Of a DNA stretch of 64,000 nt, positions 9,700 to 18,356 are shown in pieces (the first letter of the stretch is position 1; every line of letters starts with the position of its first letter). The translations under genes were made by a program, and so were the position numbers. The notes below the pieces were generated by a model. It was given only the letters and a program-made list of their open reading frames with translations. It searched no databases and was not told where the DNA came from. The stretch spans positions 26,887 to 90,886 of the forward strand of contig JALSRG010000007.1 in NCBI GenBank assembly GCA_026984915.1, written 5' to 3'. The stretch is from Marinosulfonomonas sp. Its GTDB lineage: Bacteria > Pseudomonadota > Alphaproteobacteria > Rhodobacterales > Rhodobacteraceae.

Positions 9700-11025
9700 T
9701 CACTCGGCCGGCGCGTTATGCGCATCGCCGTAATGGGCGTTAAAGTCTTCCTCGATGGTTTTGGGTGTTGGCAATGGCTTCTCAATCAAACCCAGCAGAG
9801 GCAGGACCACCAGAAAATAAGCAAACCAGTATGCTGCCGCAATCAGTGAAATCCATCCCATCACATCGCTGGGTTTCTGGCTCCCCGCCCACATCAGAAC
9901 GATAAAATCGACCACGAGGAAAGCAAACCACCATTTGAACATCGGCCGGTAGCGGCCGGACCGTACGGAAGATGTATCAAGCCAGGGGACCAGGGCCATG
10001 ACAATAATCGCGCCAAACATGGCAATCACGCCAAAGAATTTAGCGTCAACGATGCCGCCTGTCAGGAAGCTTGCAATCTGAACAACCCAGACATCAGCCG
10101 TAAAGGCACGCAAGATGGCATAGAACGGCAGGAAATACCACTCCGGCACAATATGCGCTGGTGTCATCAGCGGGTTGGCTTCGATATAGTTGTCTGGCTC
10201 TCCGAGGAAGTTGGGCATGAAGCCGACAACCGCAAAGAAGAGAAGCAGGACAACCGCCAGCGCAAACAGATCCTTGATCACGAAATAGGGCCAGAATGGC
10301 AGCGTGTCTTTTTCGGCCTCTTCTTTCGAGCCGCGCCGCACCTCAACCCCGGTCGGGTTGGAGTTCCCGGTTGTATGAAAGGCCCAGATATGCACCGCAA
10401 CCAATGCTGCAATGATAAAAGGCAGCAGGTAATGAAGGCTGAAAAACCGGTTCAGCGTTGCATTGTCCACTGCCGGCCCGCCAAGCAGCCAAGTCTGAAG
10501 CGATTCCCCGATAAAGGGAATGGCGCCAAACAGGCCGGTGATAACCGTTGCGCCCCAGAAAGACATCTGCCCCCAGGGGAGAACATAGCCCATAAAGGCC
10601 GTGGCCATCATCGCCAGATAGATCAGCATGCCGATGATCCATGTCACTTCACGCGGGGATTTGTATGAGCCGTAATAGAGACCGCGGAAAATGTGGATAT
10701 ATACAGCCAGAAAGAACAGCGACGCGCCGTTTGCATGGATATACCGCAGCATATGACCGGCATTAACATCGCGCATGATGTGTTCAACGCTGGCAAAGGC
10801 CAGATCGACATGTGGTGTGTAATGCATGGCCAGGATGATGCCTGTAACAATCTGCAAAACCAGGCAGAAAGCCAATACGATCCCCCAGATCCACATCCAG
10901 TTCAGGTTTTTCGGGGTTGGGATCATGATCGTGTCATAAATCAATCCAACGATTGGCAGGCGCTGATGCAGCCATTTTTCGAACCGTGTCTTTGGCTCGT
11001 AGTGATCGTGAGGAATTCCAGACAT
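9700..11025 (-). CDS. petB: Cytochrome b of the bc1 complex
   Basis: The membrane-embedded subunit with two b haems and the quinol-oxidising and quinone-reducing sites. It has 441 residues, the full-length bacterial form with eight membrane helices. Recognisable features are the haem-ligand histidines in [13 protein letters not shown] and SLHYLLPF...AVHIWAFH, the [18 protein letters not shown]o-site segment, and the PEWY motif. It lies 11 bases after petA. The C-terminal extension past the last helix is short and charged. Confidence 0.97.
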   Translation of the reverse strand: MSGIPHDHYEPKTRFEKWLHQRLPIVGLIYDTIMIPTPKNLNWMWIWGIVLAFCLVLQIVTGIILAMHYTPHVDLAFASVEHIMRDVNAGHMLRYIHANGASLFFLAVYIHIFRGLYYGSYKSPREVTWIIGMLIYLAMMATAFMGYVLPWGQMSFWGATVITGLFGAIPFIGESLQTWLLGGPAVDNATLNRFFSLHYLLPFIIAALVAVHIWAFHTTGNSNPTGVEVRRGSKEEAEKDTLPFWPYFVIKDLFALAVVLLLFFAVVGFMPNFLGEPDNYIEANPLMTPAHIVPEWYFLPFYAILRAFTADVWVVQIASFLTGGIVDAKFFGVIAMFGAIIVMALVPWLDTSSVRSGRYRPMFKWWFAFLVVDFIVLMWAGSQKPSDVMGWISLIAAAYWFAYFLVVLPLLGLIEKPLPTPKTIEEDFNAHYGDAHNAPAE

Positions 11026-11036
11026 CTTTTTCTCCC

Positions 11037-11600
11037 CTAGCCCAGCTGGATCGTTTGTTCGTCAAAGAATTTGGCGATCGGAACATCAAGGTTCCGGGGG
11101 GCGGGGCCTTTGCGGATGCGCCCGGCACTGTCATAGTGCGAACCATGGCAAGGGCAGAACCAGCCGCCGAAATCGCCTGCCTTGTTGCCCAGCGGTACGC
11201 AGCCAAGATGGGTACAAACCCCCATCTCTACCAACCATTCCCCATTTTCATCCAGGGTACGGTTTTCATCTGTGGCCGGGGCATCGGGCGGAAGGTTGGC
11301 ATTGCGTGCGATAGGATCAACCAATTCTTCCAGCTTGACGCTTCGGGCCAGGTCGATATCGTCCTGATCCCGGCGGCGGATGAACACCGGTTTGCCGCGC
11401 CATTTCACCGTAATCTGTTCGCCAACCTCAATTGCATCAATTGGCACCAGTATGGATGAAAGCGCCTGCACATCAGCGCTGGGGTTCATCTGATTGATCA
11501 GGGGCCAGACAGCGGCCCCGGTTGCAACGGCCCCAACACCAGCAGTCGCGTAATACAGGAAGTCCCTGCGGACGCTGTCGTGATCTTCTACATGAGACAC
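11037..11600 (-). CDS. petA: Rieske iron-sulfur subunit of the bc1 complex
   Basis: The [2Fe-2S] subunit, 187 residues, anchored by one N-terminal helix. The N-terminus has a twin-arginine-type VRRDFLYYA signal that is retained as the anchor. Cluster ligands are in box 1, C129-T-H131-L-G-C134, and box 2, C149-P-C151-H152-G-S. Cys134 and Cys151 form the stabilising disulfide. It is the first gene of petABC; about 195 bases upstream are free of genes and should hold the promoter. Family regulators PetP/PetR-like proteins are encoded far away at 40.4-41.6 kb. Confidence 0.96.
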   Translation of the reverse strand: MSHVEDHDSVRRDFLYYATAGVGAVATGAAVWPLINQMNPSADVQALSSILVPIDAIEVGEQITVKWRGKPVFIRRRDQDDIDLARSVKLEELVDPIARNANLPPDAPATDENRTLDENGEWLVEMGVCTHLGCVPLGNKAGDFGGWFCPCHGSHYDSAGRIRKGPAPRNLDVPIAKFFDEQTIQLG

Positions 11601-11795
11601 GAGTTTCTCCTCTCAAAGCCAGTTAATGCCAATCCTGAGCCCATGTTTCGTATCCGCAGGCGCAGGACGTTCGCGGCGCTCTTTCGCGATTGTTTAGCCC
11701 TGTAAGGAAACTTCGTCCAGAAGGCATTTCGCCCTAGTTAAAAAATATCTTGGGCGCGGTATTTCTGCTGTATCAGGTGCAATCCCGAAAATCGC

Positions 11796-12398
11796 TCATT
11801 CCGGCACAGTGGCCAGCATGCTTTTGCGTTGCGCAAAACTTGCAAACCAGTCGTCCAACTCGTCCCGACCTTTGCGCCAGTTTCTGTCTGAGTGGCGAAA
11901 ATCCAGATAGCCCAGCGCACATCCCAAGGCAATTTGCCCCATGTCCAGCGGACCGGCAAGATGGCTTATCCAGCGCGTATTGATGGCATCGAGTGTACGG
12001 CTTATTTTTTCCCATTGCCCGTTCATCCAGTCATCTGACTGCATGTTTTCGGGCCGGCATCTTGCTTCGTAAACAATAAGTACAGCGGCATCCATCATGC
12101 CGTCTGCCGTCGCCTCCAGCGTCAGTATTTCCCAAAGGCGGTTCTGACTGTACAGCCCGGCCTGAATGCGGCCATCCAGATAGCGGCAGATTACCCGGCT
12201 GTCATAGAGCGCCGGGCCATCACTTCGCTCTAGCGCCGGCAGCTTTCCCAGCGGGTTCTGGGCCGTCGGCATCTGGCTGGAATCCAAGGGTGATCCGGTT
12301 GCAAACACCAGATCAATGTCATCCAACTGACCCGTCTCGTGCATCAGAACCAGAACCTTGCGCGCAAATGGCGACGCTGGGGAGTAATATAATCGCAT
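11796..12398 (-). CDS. Glutathione S-transferase family protein
   Basis: A cytosolic GST-like protein of 200 residues. The N-terminal thioredoxin-like domain starts MRLYYSPASPFARKV, with Ser6/Ser9 as likely glutathione-activating residues. NPLGKLPALE carries the cis-proline turn and YDSRVICRYLD the gamma-glutamyl contact region. An all-helical C-terminal domain follows. The substrate cannot be inferred. Its start codon overlaps the stop of the small gene before it (TAATG), so they form an operon. Confidence 0.85.
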   Translation of the reverse strand: MRLYYSPASPFARKVLVLMHETGQLDDIDLVFATGSPLDSSQMPTAQNPLGKLPALERSDGPALYDSRVICRYLDGRIQAGLYSQNRLWEILTLEATADGMMDAAVLIVYEARCRPENMQSDDWMNGQWEKISRTLDAINTRWISHLAGPLDMGQIALGCALGYLDFRHSDRNWRKGRDELDDWFASFAQRKSMLATVPE

Positions 12399-12676
12399 TA
12401 CAGCCTCCGAATCCGAAACCGACCCAGTGCTGTCAGGTCAACTTCAACACCGGGCCCGTCTGTGCCCAGACGGATAACCCGGCGCATGCGTGCTGTTGCA
12501 TTGGTTTGGCTGGAATCCCGGCGCATGGTCATTCCTTCCTCAAGATCGTCCATGGCGTCCTCGGCACGCTGATCCCTGCGTCCGGGACCGACACGCCGAG
12601 TGGCGGCATATGCGACCAGCGCAACAGCACCATAGCGCAACGCAATTGTGGCAATAGGGGCAAGTGGCAATGGCAT
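12398..12676 (-). CDS. Small conserved-looking protein of unknown function
   Basis: A 92-residue basic protein. An N-terminal hydrophobic stretch (IATIALRYGAVALVAYAA) could be a membrane anchor. A charged, Arg-rich middle and a C-terminal VEVDLTALGRFRIRRL strand follow. It does not match a family I know. The one-base-overlapping arrangement with the downstream GST gene and a ribosome-binding site (AGGGAGAAATG) argue that it is real. Confidence 0.6.
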   Translation of the reverse strand: MPLPLAPIATIALRYGAVALVAYAATRRVGPGRRDQRAEDAMDDLEEGMTMRRDSSQTNATARMRRVIRLGTDGPGVEVDLTALGRFRIRRL

Positions 12677-12744
12677 GTCATTTCTCCCTTCAGTCTACCC
12701 ACAATGTAGGAACGCTGCGGCGTTCTGTCTACTTACCCAGACAT

Positions 12745-13371
12745 TCATTCGCCATTTGGCGCCATCATGAGAGCAGACAAAACAGCACATTCCTGACCGA
12801 TTCCCCTGGCTTTCACTTGGCGAGATGCGGCCATGCGGACGGAATCAGGTTTGTTCTGGGCCAGTTTCCACGTGCCCTCTGTTTGCGTGATGTCCAGCCG
12901 GAATGGTACAATCTGCCGTAGCATACGTTCAAGAACATCCTCTGACATTTTTGCGCTGGTCCAGATTGGTTTTGGCGCCAGTTGCTGCTCAAAATGGGCA
13001 GACAGCCGATCCAACAGGTCAGGCAATTCATCTTGCTCAAGCCGGCGGAGGGTTCCGCGCAAGTGCACGGCAACGTAGTTCCATGTTGGCACCATGTCGC
13101 TGGCTTCGTACCAATCCGGGGATATGTAACTGTCGGGTCCCAAAACGGCTATAACCGCAGGAACCGGCGCGGATATGGCCCGGACAATGGCATTGGATCG
13201 GACCAGATGCAGATCTGCATATTGCCCGTCATCAGACAACAAGAACGGCACATGTGCCAGCAATGGTCCAAAGTCCCCATTGGTTGAAAGAACCCCGAAC
13301 CCGCGTTCTCTGGCATATGCCTGGTTGGTTTCTTTGGGCATTCCACGATAGACCGGATTTGGATGCACCAC
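12745..13371 (-). CDS. PaiB-type FMN-binding negative regulator family protein
   Basis: 208 residues of the FMN-binding split-barrel family whose namesake is Bacillus PaiB. The family start P-N-P-x-Y/F is seen as VHPNPVYRG. LVRSNAIVRAI, GPDSYISPDWY and VPTWNYVAVHLRG follow in the order found in PaiB proteins. Such proteins are usually annotated as repressors of sporulation and degradative enzymes. In alphaproteobacteria the role is unproven and an FMN-dependent enzyme is possible. A short hairpin lies about 20 bases past its stop. Confidence 0.8.
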   Translation of the reverse strand: MVHPNPVYRGMPKETNQAYARERGFGVLSTNGDFGPLLAHVPFLLSDDGQYADLHLVRSNAIVRAISAPVPAVIAVLGPDSYISPDWYEASDMVPTWNYVAVHLRGTLRRLEQDELPDLLDRLSAHFEQQLAPKPIWTSAKMSEDVLERMLRQIVPFRLDITQTEGTWKLAQNKPDSVRMAASRQVKARGIGQECAVLSALMMAPNGE

Positions 13372-13431
13372 AGTTCTCCTTCGGTTTCGGTTGGCCTTTG
13401 GTCGGCATAAACAGGCGGCGACTGACTGTCG

Positions 13432-14073
13432 TCAGAGTGCGCGTTCCGATGGGAACACGACAACCTCGTCCCCAGCCTGCCATCTGGTATACTTCTGCAT
13501 AGCGGAAAGAAACAATGGCGACGCAATGAAATCAGCAAGCCAGCGCGCCAGATGTGGCCAAGGCTGAGCATCAAACCATTCTTTGTCGACAAAGGCAAAC
13601 TGGCGCACAAAGGATAAAATGGCCATATCAGCCAATCGCGGCGTTGATCCGAACAGCCAATCCTGACCGGACAAGCGCCCGTTCAATTCGTGCAGAAAGC
13701 CTGCTGCCCGATCCCGCTCGCCGCGCGGATCAAAATTCGGGTATCTGTTTGCGTATTTATAGTGATCAAGCGCCGGTTTGAATTTTGTCTCGCACACGCT
13801 GATCAGCGCGTGACCCAATGGCGGCATTTCAAGCCAGCCTTCAGGATCATTCCGTCCCAGCGCCCATTTCATGATCTCAAGGCTTTCATCAATGACACCT
13901 TCCGGAAGGACCAGAACGGGAACAGTGGCCTTGGCCGAGGCCGCGCATAATTCGGCGGGCTTGTCTCGTAACACGACCTCTCGCAATTCCACGACCTGGG
14001 CGGATGCGGTCAGGGCCAAGCGTGCACGTATTGCATAGGGGCAGCGGCGAAAAGAATAGAGAACGGGTAGAAT
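13432..14073 (-). CDS. Glutathione S-transferase family protein with a non-standard start codon
   Basis: A GST of about 213 residues. The frame contains the family start ILPVLYSFRRCPYAIRARLAL, with the Cys-Pro of a CPYA redox motif, then VPVLVLPEG (cis-Pro) and the helical C-terminal domain. This N-terminal homology extends 18 codons upstream of the first standard initiator, a TTG at 14019, which would remove the CPYA motif. No ATG, GTG or TTG occurs between the upstream in-frame stop (14104-14106) and that TTG. The best start is an ATT at 14073, five bases after the stop of the preceding gene, perhaps reached by re-initiation. A sequencing error or a degenerating start are alternatives. Confidence 0.7.
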   Translation of the reverse strand: MLPVLYSFRRCPYAIRARLALTASAQVVELREVVLRDKPAELCAASAKATVPVLVLPEGVIDESLEIMKWALGRNDPEGWLEMPPLGHALISVCETKFKPALDHYKYANRYPNFDPRGERDRAAGFLHELNGRLSGQDWLFGSTPRLADMAILSFVRQFAFVDKEWFDAQPWPHLARWLADFIASPLFLSAMQKYTRWQAGDEVVVFPSERAL

Positions 14074-14078
14074 CGGGA

Positions 14079-14399
14079 CTATTCCATGCGTTGTTTCAGT
14101 TCTTCAAGATGTTTTTCACGCATCGCAGCCTTTTTGGCTTTCATGATCTCGTTATACTCAAATTCAGCCACTTCAATGATTTTCCGGTTTCTCACATACC
14201 ATACCAGTGCCACCAGCCCGGAAATCATGAACCCGAGCGCAATCCATTTCATCAGGCCGACATCAAGGTAGAGAACGAAAAGGTTGAATATGAAAAGAAC
14301 GATTGACAGTGCGCCACCCAGCAAAGCCCAGATCAGAACGGCTTCGTTTCCGGCATCCCGGCGACTGGTTTTTGCCAGCCACTTTTCATATTCCCGCAT
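14079..14399 (-). CDS. Small membrane protein of unknown function
   Basis: 106 residues with two predicted membrane helices (AVLIWALLGGALSIVLFIF and MKWIALGFMISGLVALVWYV) and a long charged C-terminal helix rich in Lys/Glu, possibly coiled coil. The ATG is chosen because GAGG lies seven bases before it; an in-frame TTG six codons earlier lacks a site. It sits 14 bases after mtaB and five bases before the GST start, within the dapF-mtaB operon. No function can be assigned. Confidence 0.7.
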   Translation of the reverse strand: MREYEKWLAKTSRRDAGNEAVLIWALLGGALSIVLFIFNLFVLYLDVGLMKWIALGFMISGLVALVWYVRNRKIIEVAEFEYNEIMKAKKAAMREKHLEELKQRME

Positions 14400-14413
14400 G
14401 GTATCCTCTGAGA

Positions 14414-15679
14414 TCAACCTCCTGCCAACAATTGTCGACCATCATGGCCGACAATGACCGAATTTACAATCGTGCCCACTTTCTGATCGCTGTCGAACCG
14501 GACTTCGGCAAATTGTTCGGTGCGTCCCATTCGGGCACTTTCCATCAGAATTCTGTGCGTCTTTCCGGTTTGTTCCTTGAGATGCAAATCAACCTGTCTG
14601 GCCCCTTCGGCGCGCAACATCGCCGCCCGGGCCTTGATGTCACGCCCATTGACCTGCGGCATACGTGCCGCCGGCGTGTTTGGACGCGGCGAATAAGGGA
14701 AAACATGCAGCCATGTCAGTTTACATTCGCGAACCAGTTTCAGCGAGTTCCCAAACATCGCGTCGGTTTCTGTTGGAAACCCGGCAATGATGTCAGCGCC
14801 AAAGGTCATATCCGGACGCAAGGACAGTGCCCGTTCGGTAAAAGCGATTGCATCTTCTCGGCTATGTCGGCGTTTCATGCGCTTCAGGATCATGTTGTCG
14901 CCGGCTTGCAAAGACAGGTGAAGATGCGGCATCAGGCGTGGTTCCGTTGCGATGGCCTGCATCAGGGCCTCGTCGGCCTCGATACTGTCAATCGACGAAA
15001 TACGCAGGCGCGGCAAATCGGGCACCAGCCGCAGGATGCGCAGCACCAGATCACCCAGATGCGGCGCGGCGGGCAGATCAGCTCCCCAACTTGTCAGATC
15101 GACCCCCGTGAGCACGACCTCTTTGTACCCCTTGTCCACCAGACGTTTGATCTGCTCAACAATGACACCAGCCGCCACCGATCGTGAATTGCCGCGCCCA
15201 TAGGGGATTATGCAAAAGGTGCAGCGATGGTCACAGCCGTTTTGGACTTGCACATAGGCACGCGCACGTGTGCCAAAACCATCAATCAGGTGCCCTGCGG
15301 TTTCCGTGACCGACATGATGTCATCTACCTGAACCGCGGGGGTATCCCCGACAAAATCAGGTGCGAGGCCCTGCCAGGTTTCCGGCTGCATCTTTTCGTT
15401 GTTGCCGACAACCAGATCGACCTCTGACATCGCAGAAAATGTCGCCGGTTCTGTCTGGGCGGCACATCCGGTGACAATCATTCGGGCGTCCGGATTTTCC
15501 CGGCGCAGTCTGCGTATCTCCTGACGGGCCTTGCGCACGGCCTCGCTGGTCACGGCACAGGTGTTGACGATAACGGCATTACCCACGCCTGCCTGTTCGC
15601 TCAGGGCCTTCATGGCCTCTGTTTCATAGGCATTCAAACGACATCCGAGTGTCGCAAAAACCGGGGACTTGGCAGTCAT
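14414..15679 (-). CDS. mtaB: tRNA t6A37 methylthiotransferase
   Basis: A radical-SAM enzyme that adds a methylthio group to N6-threonylcarbamoyladenosine-37 of tRNA. It has 421 residues. The N-terminal UPF0004 domain has cysteines 13, 41 and 72 for one [4Fe-4S] cluster. The radical-SAM motif C149-D-H-R-C153-T-F-C156 binds the second. A C-terminal TRAM domain (KTHRILMESA...) is present. The TLGCRLN start and NTCAVTSEA separate it from MiaB and RimO. Its ATG overlaps the dapF stop by four bases (ATGA), and an in-frame GTG precedes it. Confidence 0.9.
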   Translation of the reverse strand: MTAKSPVFATLGCRLNAYETEAMKALSEQAGVGNAVIVNTCAVTSEAVRKARQEIRRLRRENPDARMIVTGCAAQTEPATFSAMSEVDLVVGNNEKMQPETWQGLAPDFVGDTPAVQVDDIMSVTETAGHLIDGFGTRARAYVQVQNGCDHRCTFCIIPYGRGNSRSVAAGVIVEQIKRLVDKGYKEVVLTGVDLTSWGADLPAAPHLGDLVLRILRLVPDLPRLRISSIDSIEADEALMQAIATEPRLMPHLHLSLQAGDNMILKRMKRRHSREDAIAFTERALSLRPDMTFGADIIAGFPTETDAMFGNSLKLVRECKLTWLHVFPYSPRPNTPAARMPQVNGRDIKARAAMLRAEGARQVDLHLKEQTGKTHRILMESARMGRTEQFAEVRFDSDQKVGTIVNSVIVGHDGRQLLAGG

Positions 15680-16512
15680 CACAACGAATCCAGAAAAGCC
15701 TGCGTCAGCGTGGCATCATAAACATGTGCAGTCGGACCAGACAACCAGACACCATCTTCGCGCCAACTGACTCCGAGCCAGCCGCCGTCGGCCTGAATGC
15801 GAACATTTCTATCGGTCAGCCCGCGACGGTTTGCGGCAACGGCGGCGGCACAGGCTCCCGAGCCGCAAGCCAGTGTTATCCCCGTCCCCCTCTCCCAGAC
15901 CCGGAGGCGGATTTCGTCACGCGCACGCACCTGAACAAACCCGACATTTGTTGCCTTGGGGAACAGTGCATCCGTTTCGTATTTCGCGCCTTCTGCCGCA
16001 ACGTCCACCTGTTCCACCTCTTTGACAAAGAAAACGCAATGCGGGTTACCCATCCCCACAGCGGCAGGGCTGCCGGGCAGCGGCAGTGCATCCGGATCAA
16101 CATCCCGGCTCAGTGGAATCGCCTGCCATGTCAGTTGCGGCTGCCCCATGTTGACGCTGACGATTCCACCCGCGCGCGCCGCCTGCAATACCCCCCGTGC
16201 CGTACGAACTGTAAGAGCATCCTTGCCAGTCTCATCCATGATATATTTAGCGACACACCGGGTGGCATTACCGCAGGCGCCCGCCCGGCTGCCATCACAA
16301 TTCCAGAAATCCAGATCAATATCAGCCCTGTCCGAACTCCGGATTTCAGCAAGCTGATCAAATCCGACACCCGTATGGCGATCACCCAGGGCACGGGCCA
16401 GTTTTGCAGTCATCACGGTATCCCGCCTTCGTGAATCGATGATCACGAAGTCATTTCCCAACCCGTGCATTTTCATGAACGTCAGGTTTGCGGATGCTTT
16501 TGCCTTTTGCAT
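15679..16512 (-). CDS. dapF: Diaminopimelate epimerase
   Basis: Interconverts LL- and meso-diaminopimelate in lysine and peptidoglycan precursor synthesis. It has 277 residues, the usual length. The two catalytic cysteines are Cys80 in GACGNATRC and Cys216 in LACGSGAC, both intact. The N-terminal [12 protein letters not shown] is the family start; a short extension precedes it. It is the first gene of a minus-strand operon with mtaB and lies 108 bases from the divergent tRNA-Lys gene. Confidence 0.95.
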   Translation of the reverse strand: MQKAKASANLTFMKMHGLGNDFVIIDSRRRDTVMTAKLARALGDRHTGVGFDQLAEIRSSDRADIDLDFWNCDGSRAGACGNATRCVAKYIMDETGKDALTVRTARGVLQAARAGGIVSVNMGQPQLTWQAIPLSRDVDPDALPLPGSPAAVGMGNPHCVFFVKEVEQVDVAAEGAKYETDALFPKATNVGFVQVRARDEIRLRVWERGTGITLACGSGACAAAVAANRRGLTDRNVRIQADGGWLGVSWREDGVWLSGPTAHVYDATLTQAFLDSL

Positions 16513-16579
16513 AAGGGGGCATATAGCCGGGCATTTATCGCAATACCAGTGATTGCCGAAAAAAGAAGCGATTCAGGGC

Positions 16580-16608
16580 TTGACCCCGGCGCATGGCTTT
16601 TCTAGTTA
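16580..16608 (+). promoter_or_regulatory. Sigma-70-type promoter of tRNA-Lys
   Basis: A -35 TTGACC and a -10 TAGTTA are separated by 17 bases. The -10 ends 12 bases before the tRNA 5' end, as expected for a stable-RNA promoter. Confidence 0.7.
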
Positions 16609-16620
16609 GGCGCCTCATGT

Positions 16621-16696
16621 GGGCCGTTAGCTCAGTTGGTAGAGCAACTGACTTTTAATCAGTGGGTCGCAGGTTCGAATCCTGCACGGCTCACCA
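16621..16696 (+). tRNA. tRNA-Lys (anticodon UUU)
   Basis: A full cloverleaf: acceptor GGGCCGT pairs with ACGGCTC (one G-T wobble). The D-arm contains AGCTCAGTTGGTAGAGC, the anticodon stem ACTGA/TCAGT carries TTT at 16654-16656, the T-loop is GGTTCGAATCC, and CCA is encoded. It marks the left edge of the accessory islet. The 288 bases after it hold no convincing gene. Confidence 0.98.
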
Positions 16697-16984
16697 CATT
16701 ACCGTTTGTGTGAATAATCATGACTGAGTGCCCTTTCAGTCAGGCTCTTGTCCTTTTGCGTCAGGGCGTGGTTCCTTTTGTCCAATTTATATTTTAGACA
16801 CCCCTGCAGGCACCAAGATGAGCTGGATGGGGAAACATACCCCGAAGAAGAGTCATGCTATCATGAGATAGCCCAAACCCCAGTTTTAATAATAGCCAAT
16901 TGCACCGGGCGCGGGATTGTCAGCAGCTCACGTTGAGCCAAGGTGGTCTCTGCCTTCTTATGGCGGGTTCTTGTCAGCGGGTTG

Positions 16985-17698
16985 TTAAAGGAAGAAATTT
17001 CTCGGCGACAGACCAGACTGAAACCAGCTGACAAAGCTATAGATCGAATATACGGGTAACCCTGTGGCGGTGTGAATGTCGTGCGCATAAGGGGCCATGT
17101 TGGTGCATTCCAGAATGATTGCGCCAACATCTGGATATTGCTGGATAAGGGATTGCGCGGCGTTGATCAGGTCCAATCGGCAGGCCGCAATATCCAGTTC
17201 GGGGGTATCACTTAAAATGGCCTGACTAAAGTAGTGACCATTGTCCGTCCCCATAATGGGGGTATCTTCGGGGACCCCTGCCGCCGCCAGATGCGCAGGG
17301 GTTAATGTGTTTGCGGAAATGGTCAAAATACCGACCCGCCGGCCCTTTGGCAAAAGACACTGAATCATCGAAACCTGCATTAACGACGATGTTGCCACCG
17401 GCAGACCAAGCGCCTCTTTGACCTCGTCCTGAATAAGCGAGAGGAACCCGCAACTGGTGGTGATCCCGGCACACCCCATCTGCACCAGTTCACGCCCAGC
17501 CTTGATAAAGGCCTTGGTCAACAACCGTGGATCGTCACAAACCACCTTATCCGCCGTTGCGCCCCGAACCATGCGGTAGTGTACCGGAAAAGGCCATGTC
17601 TGCGGATTACCGATATCCCCGAAAACTCGGGGAAAGCGCGTTTCCAGCATCAGTATCCCGACAGTTGCGGCGGTTTGCATCCTGTTGTCCCGTGTCAT
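16985..17698 (-). CDS. Asp/Glu/hydantoin racemase-family protein
   Basis: 237 residues of the aspartate/glutamate/hydantoin racemase superfamily, cofactor-independent enzymes with two opposed catalytic cysteines. They are seen here as Cys83 in ITTSCGFLS and Cys198 in ILECTNMAPY. The N-terminus (TVGILMLETRFPRVFGD) gives the first Rossmann-like half. A likely job is racemising an amino acid or related acid for the neighbouring DadA-like enzyme and TRAP transporter. The start has a GGAGAGGG site. The first 58 codons and the 81 bases upstream form one copy of a perfect 254-bp inverted repeat. The sequence further upstream is a transposase fragment, so its natural promoter context may have been changed by inversion. 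Confidence 0.82.
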   Translation of the reverse strand: MTRDNRMQTAATVGILMLETRFPRVFGDIGNPQTWPFPVHYRMVRGATADKVVCDDPRLLTKAFIKAGRELVQMGCAGITTSCGFLSLIQDEVKEALGLPVATSSLMQVSMIQCLLPKGRRVGILTISANTLTPAHLAAAGVPEDTPIMGTDNGHYFSQAILSDTPELDIAACRLDLINAAQSLIQQYPDVGAIILECTNMAPYAHDIHTATGLPVYSIYSFVSWFQSGLSPRNFFL

Positions 17699-17779
17699 AT
17701 GTACCCTCTCCAACCAACCCGATATGGAATTGTCTATCATCCTGAACGTCACCGAAGAAATCTATTTGGAGTGTCGTTT
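17526..17779 (-). repeat. 254-bp perfect inverted repeat, copy 1 (5' end of racemase gene)
   Basis: Compared base by base with the reverse complement of 22793-23046, all 254 positions match. It spans racemase codons 1-58 and the 81 bases before the ATG. The interval enclosed by the two copies is 5013 bp. Perfect identity in partly non-coding DNA means the duplication is recent or kept uniform by recombination. Confidence 0.97.
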
Positions 17780-18036
17780 ACACCGGGACTTGAACATCGC
17801 AGCCACAAGGGCTGAACAATGCGGCCGAGGTTTCGCATAAACCTACCCGACGACGGGAGCGTGCCATGGGCCGGTTCAAATCCCCACGTCACGCACAACA
17901 ATTTCATCCGCCCACGACCAGATCAATGTTTTATTCAGACCTCGCCGACACCAATCGACCGCCAGATCGTCCCGCCATGCCAGATCAGATGCTTTCGTTA
18001 TCTGGCACGATATTACGTGTGAATTTGCTGCCGGTT
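17780..18036 (+). pseudogene. IS6-family transposase, C-terminal fragment (frameshifted)
   Basis: Translating across frames gives PGLEHRSHK, then GLNNAAEVSHKPTRRRERAM, GRFKSPRHAQQF, then SSAHDQINVLFRPRRH and a stop at GGTTAA. This follows the end of alphaproteobacterial IS6-type transposases (HRQHKGLNNRAENSH...RRRER..KRFKS..QAQRFLSAHDQINNLF). Two frameshifts are needed, near 17813 and 17911. The homology begins exactly at the edge of the 254-bp repeat. The central part with the second catalytic Asp is absent everywhere in the window. Confidence 0.8.
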
Positions 18037-18150
18037 AAAATTGTCGAAAACCCGATTCCTGTTGTAACAGTTATAGTGTTCGAGGTTCTTCAGCCCTGCC
18101 ACACCATCTCGCTCGACACGGCTGTTCATACCTGATTGAAATCAATGATT
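18031..18150 (+). repeat. 120-bp repeat A beside transposase C-half
   Basis: Aligns without gaps to 23293-23412 on the same strand, with about nine mismatches by eye (~92%). It starts at the end of the transposase homology and contains GTTGTAACAG, similar to IS6-family terminal sequences (GTTGCAA core). The following ~200 bases to dctM hold nothing I recognise. Confidence 0.85.
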
Positions 18151-18356
18151 TTAAAGCTTTTTTATGATTGTCATGCTGGGCACAGTTTACCACCTGTCAC
18201 CCCCATTTCCCATGCATTTGTGTGTATAAAACCGGGGTGGTGCCCTCCCATGTGGTTTTGATCAACCTTGGAAGCAGGTGAGCCAAAGCAAGAGTAAACA
18301 AACCGAAGAACTCTCCGCTCCTAAATTGTGGATGCTAAACCGTGATAAAATCCATC

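Noticed and set aside
12710..12725. Hairpin GAACGC/GCGTTC after the PaiB-type gene as a terminator
   Set aside because: The stem is only 6 bp and has no T run on the minus strand, so it is too weak to annotate.
16861..17130. An 89-codon minus-strand frame after the racemase gene
   Set aside because: Its first half overlaps the end of the racemase gene in another frame, there is no ribosome-binding site, and the tail matches nothing I know.
17866..17900. A T-arm-like GGTTCAAATCC suggesting a tRNA fragment in the islet
   Set aside because: The stem does not pair, and the same bases encode GRFKSPR of the transposase C-half.
17819..18135. Plus-strand small open frames (67 and 89 codons) upstream of dctM
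   Set aside because: They are pieces of the frameshifted transposase fragment plus repeat A, not genes.
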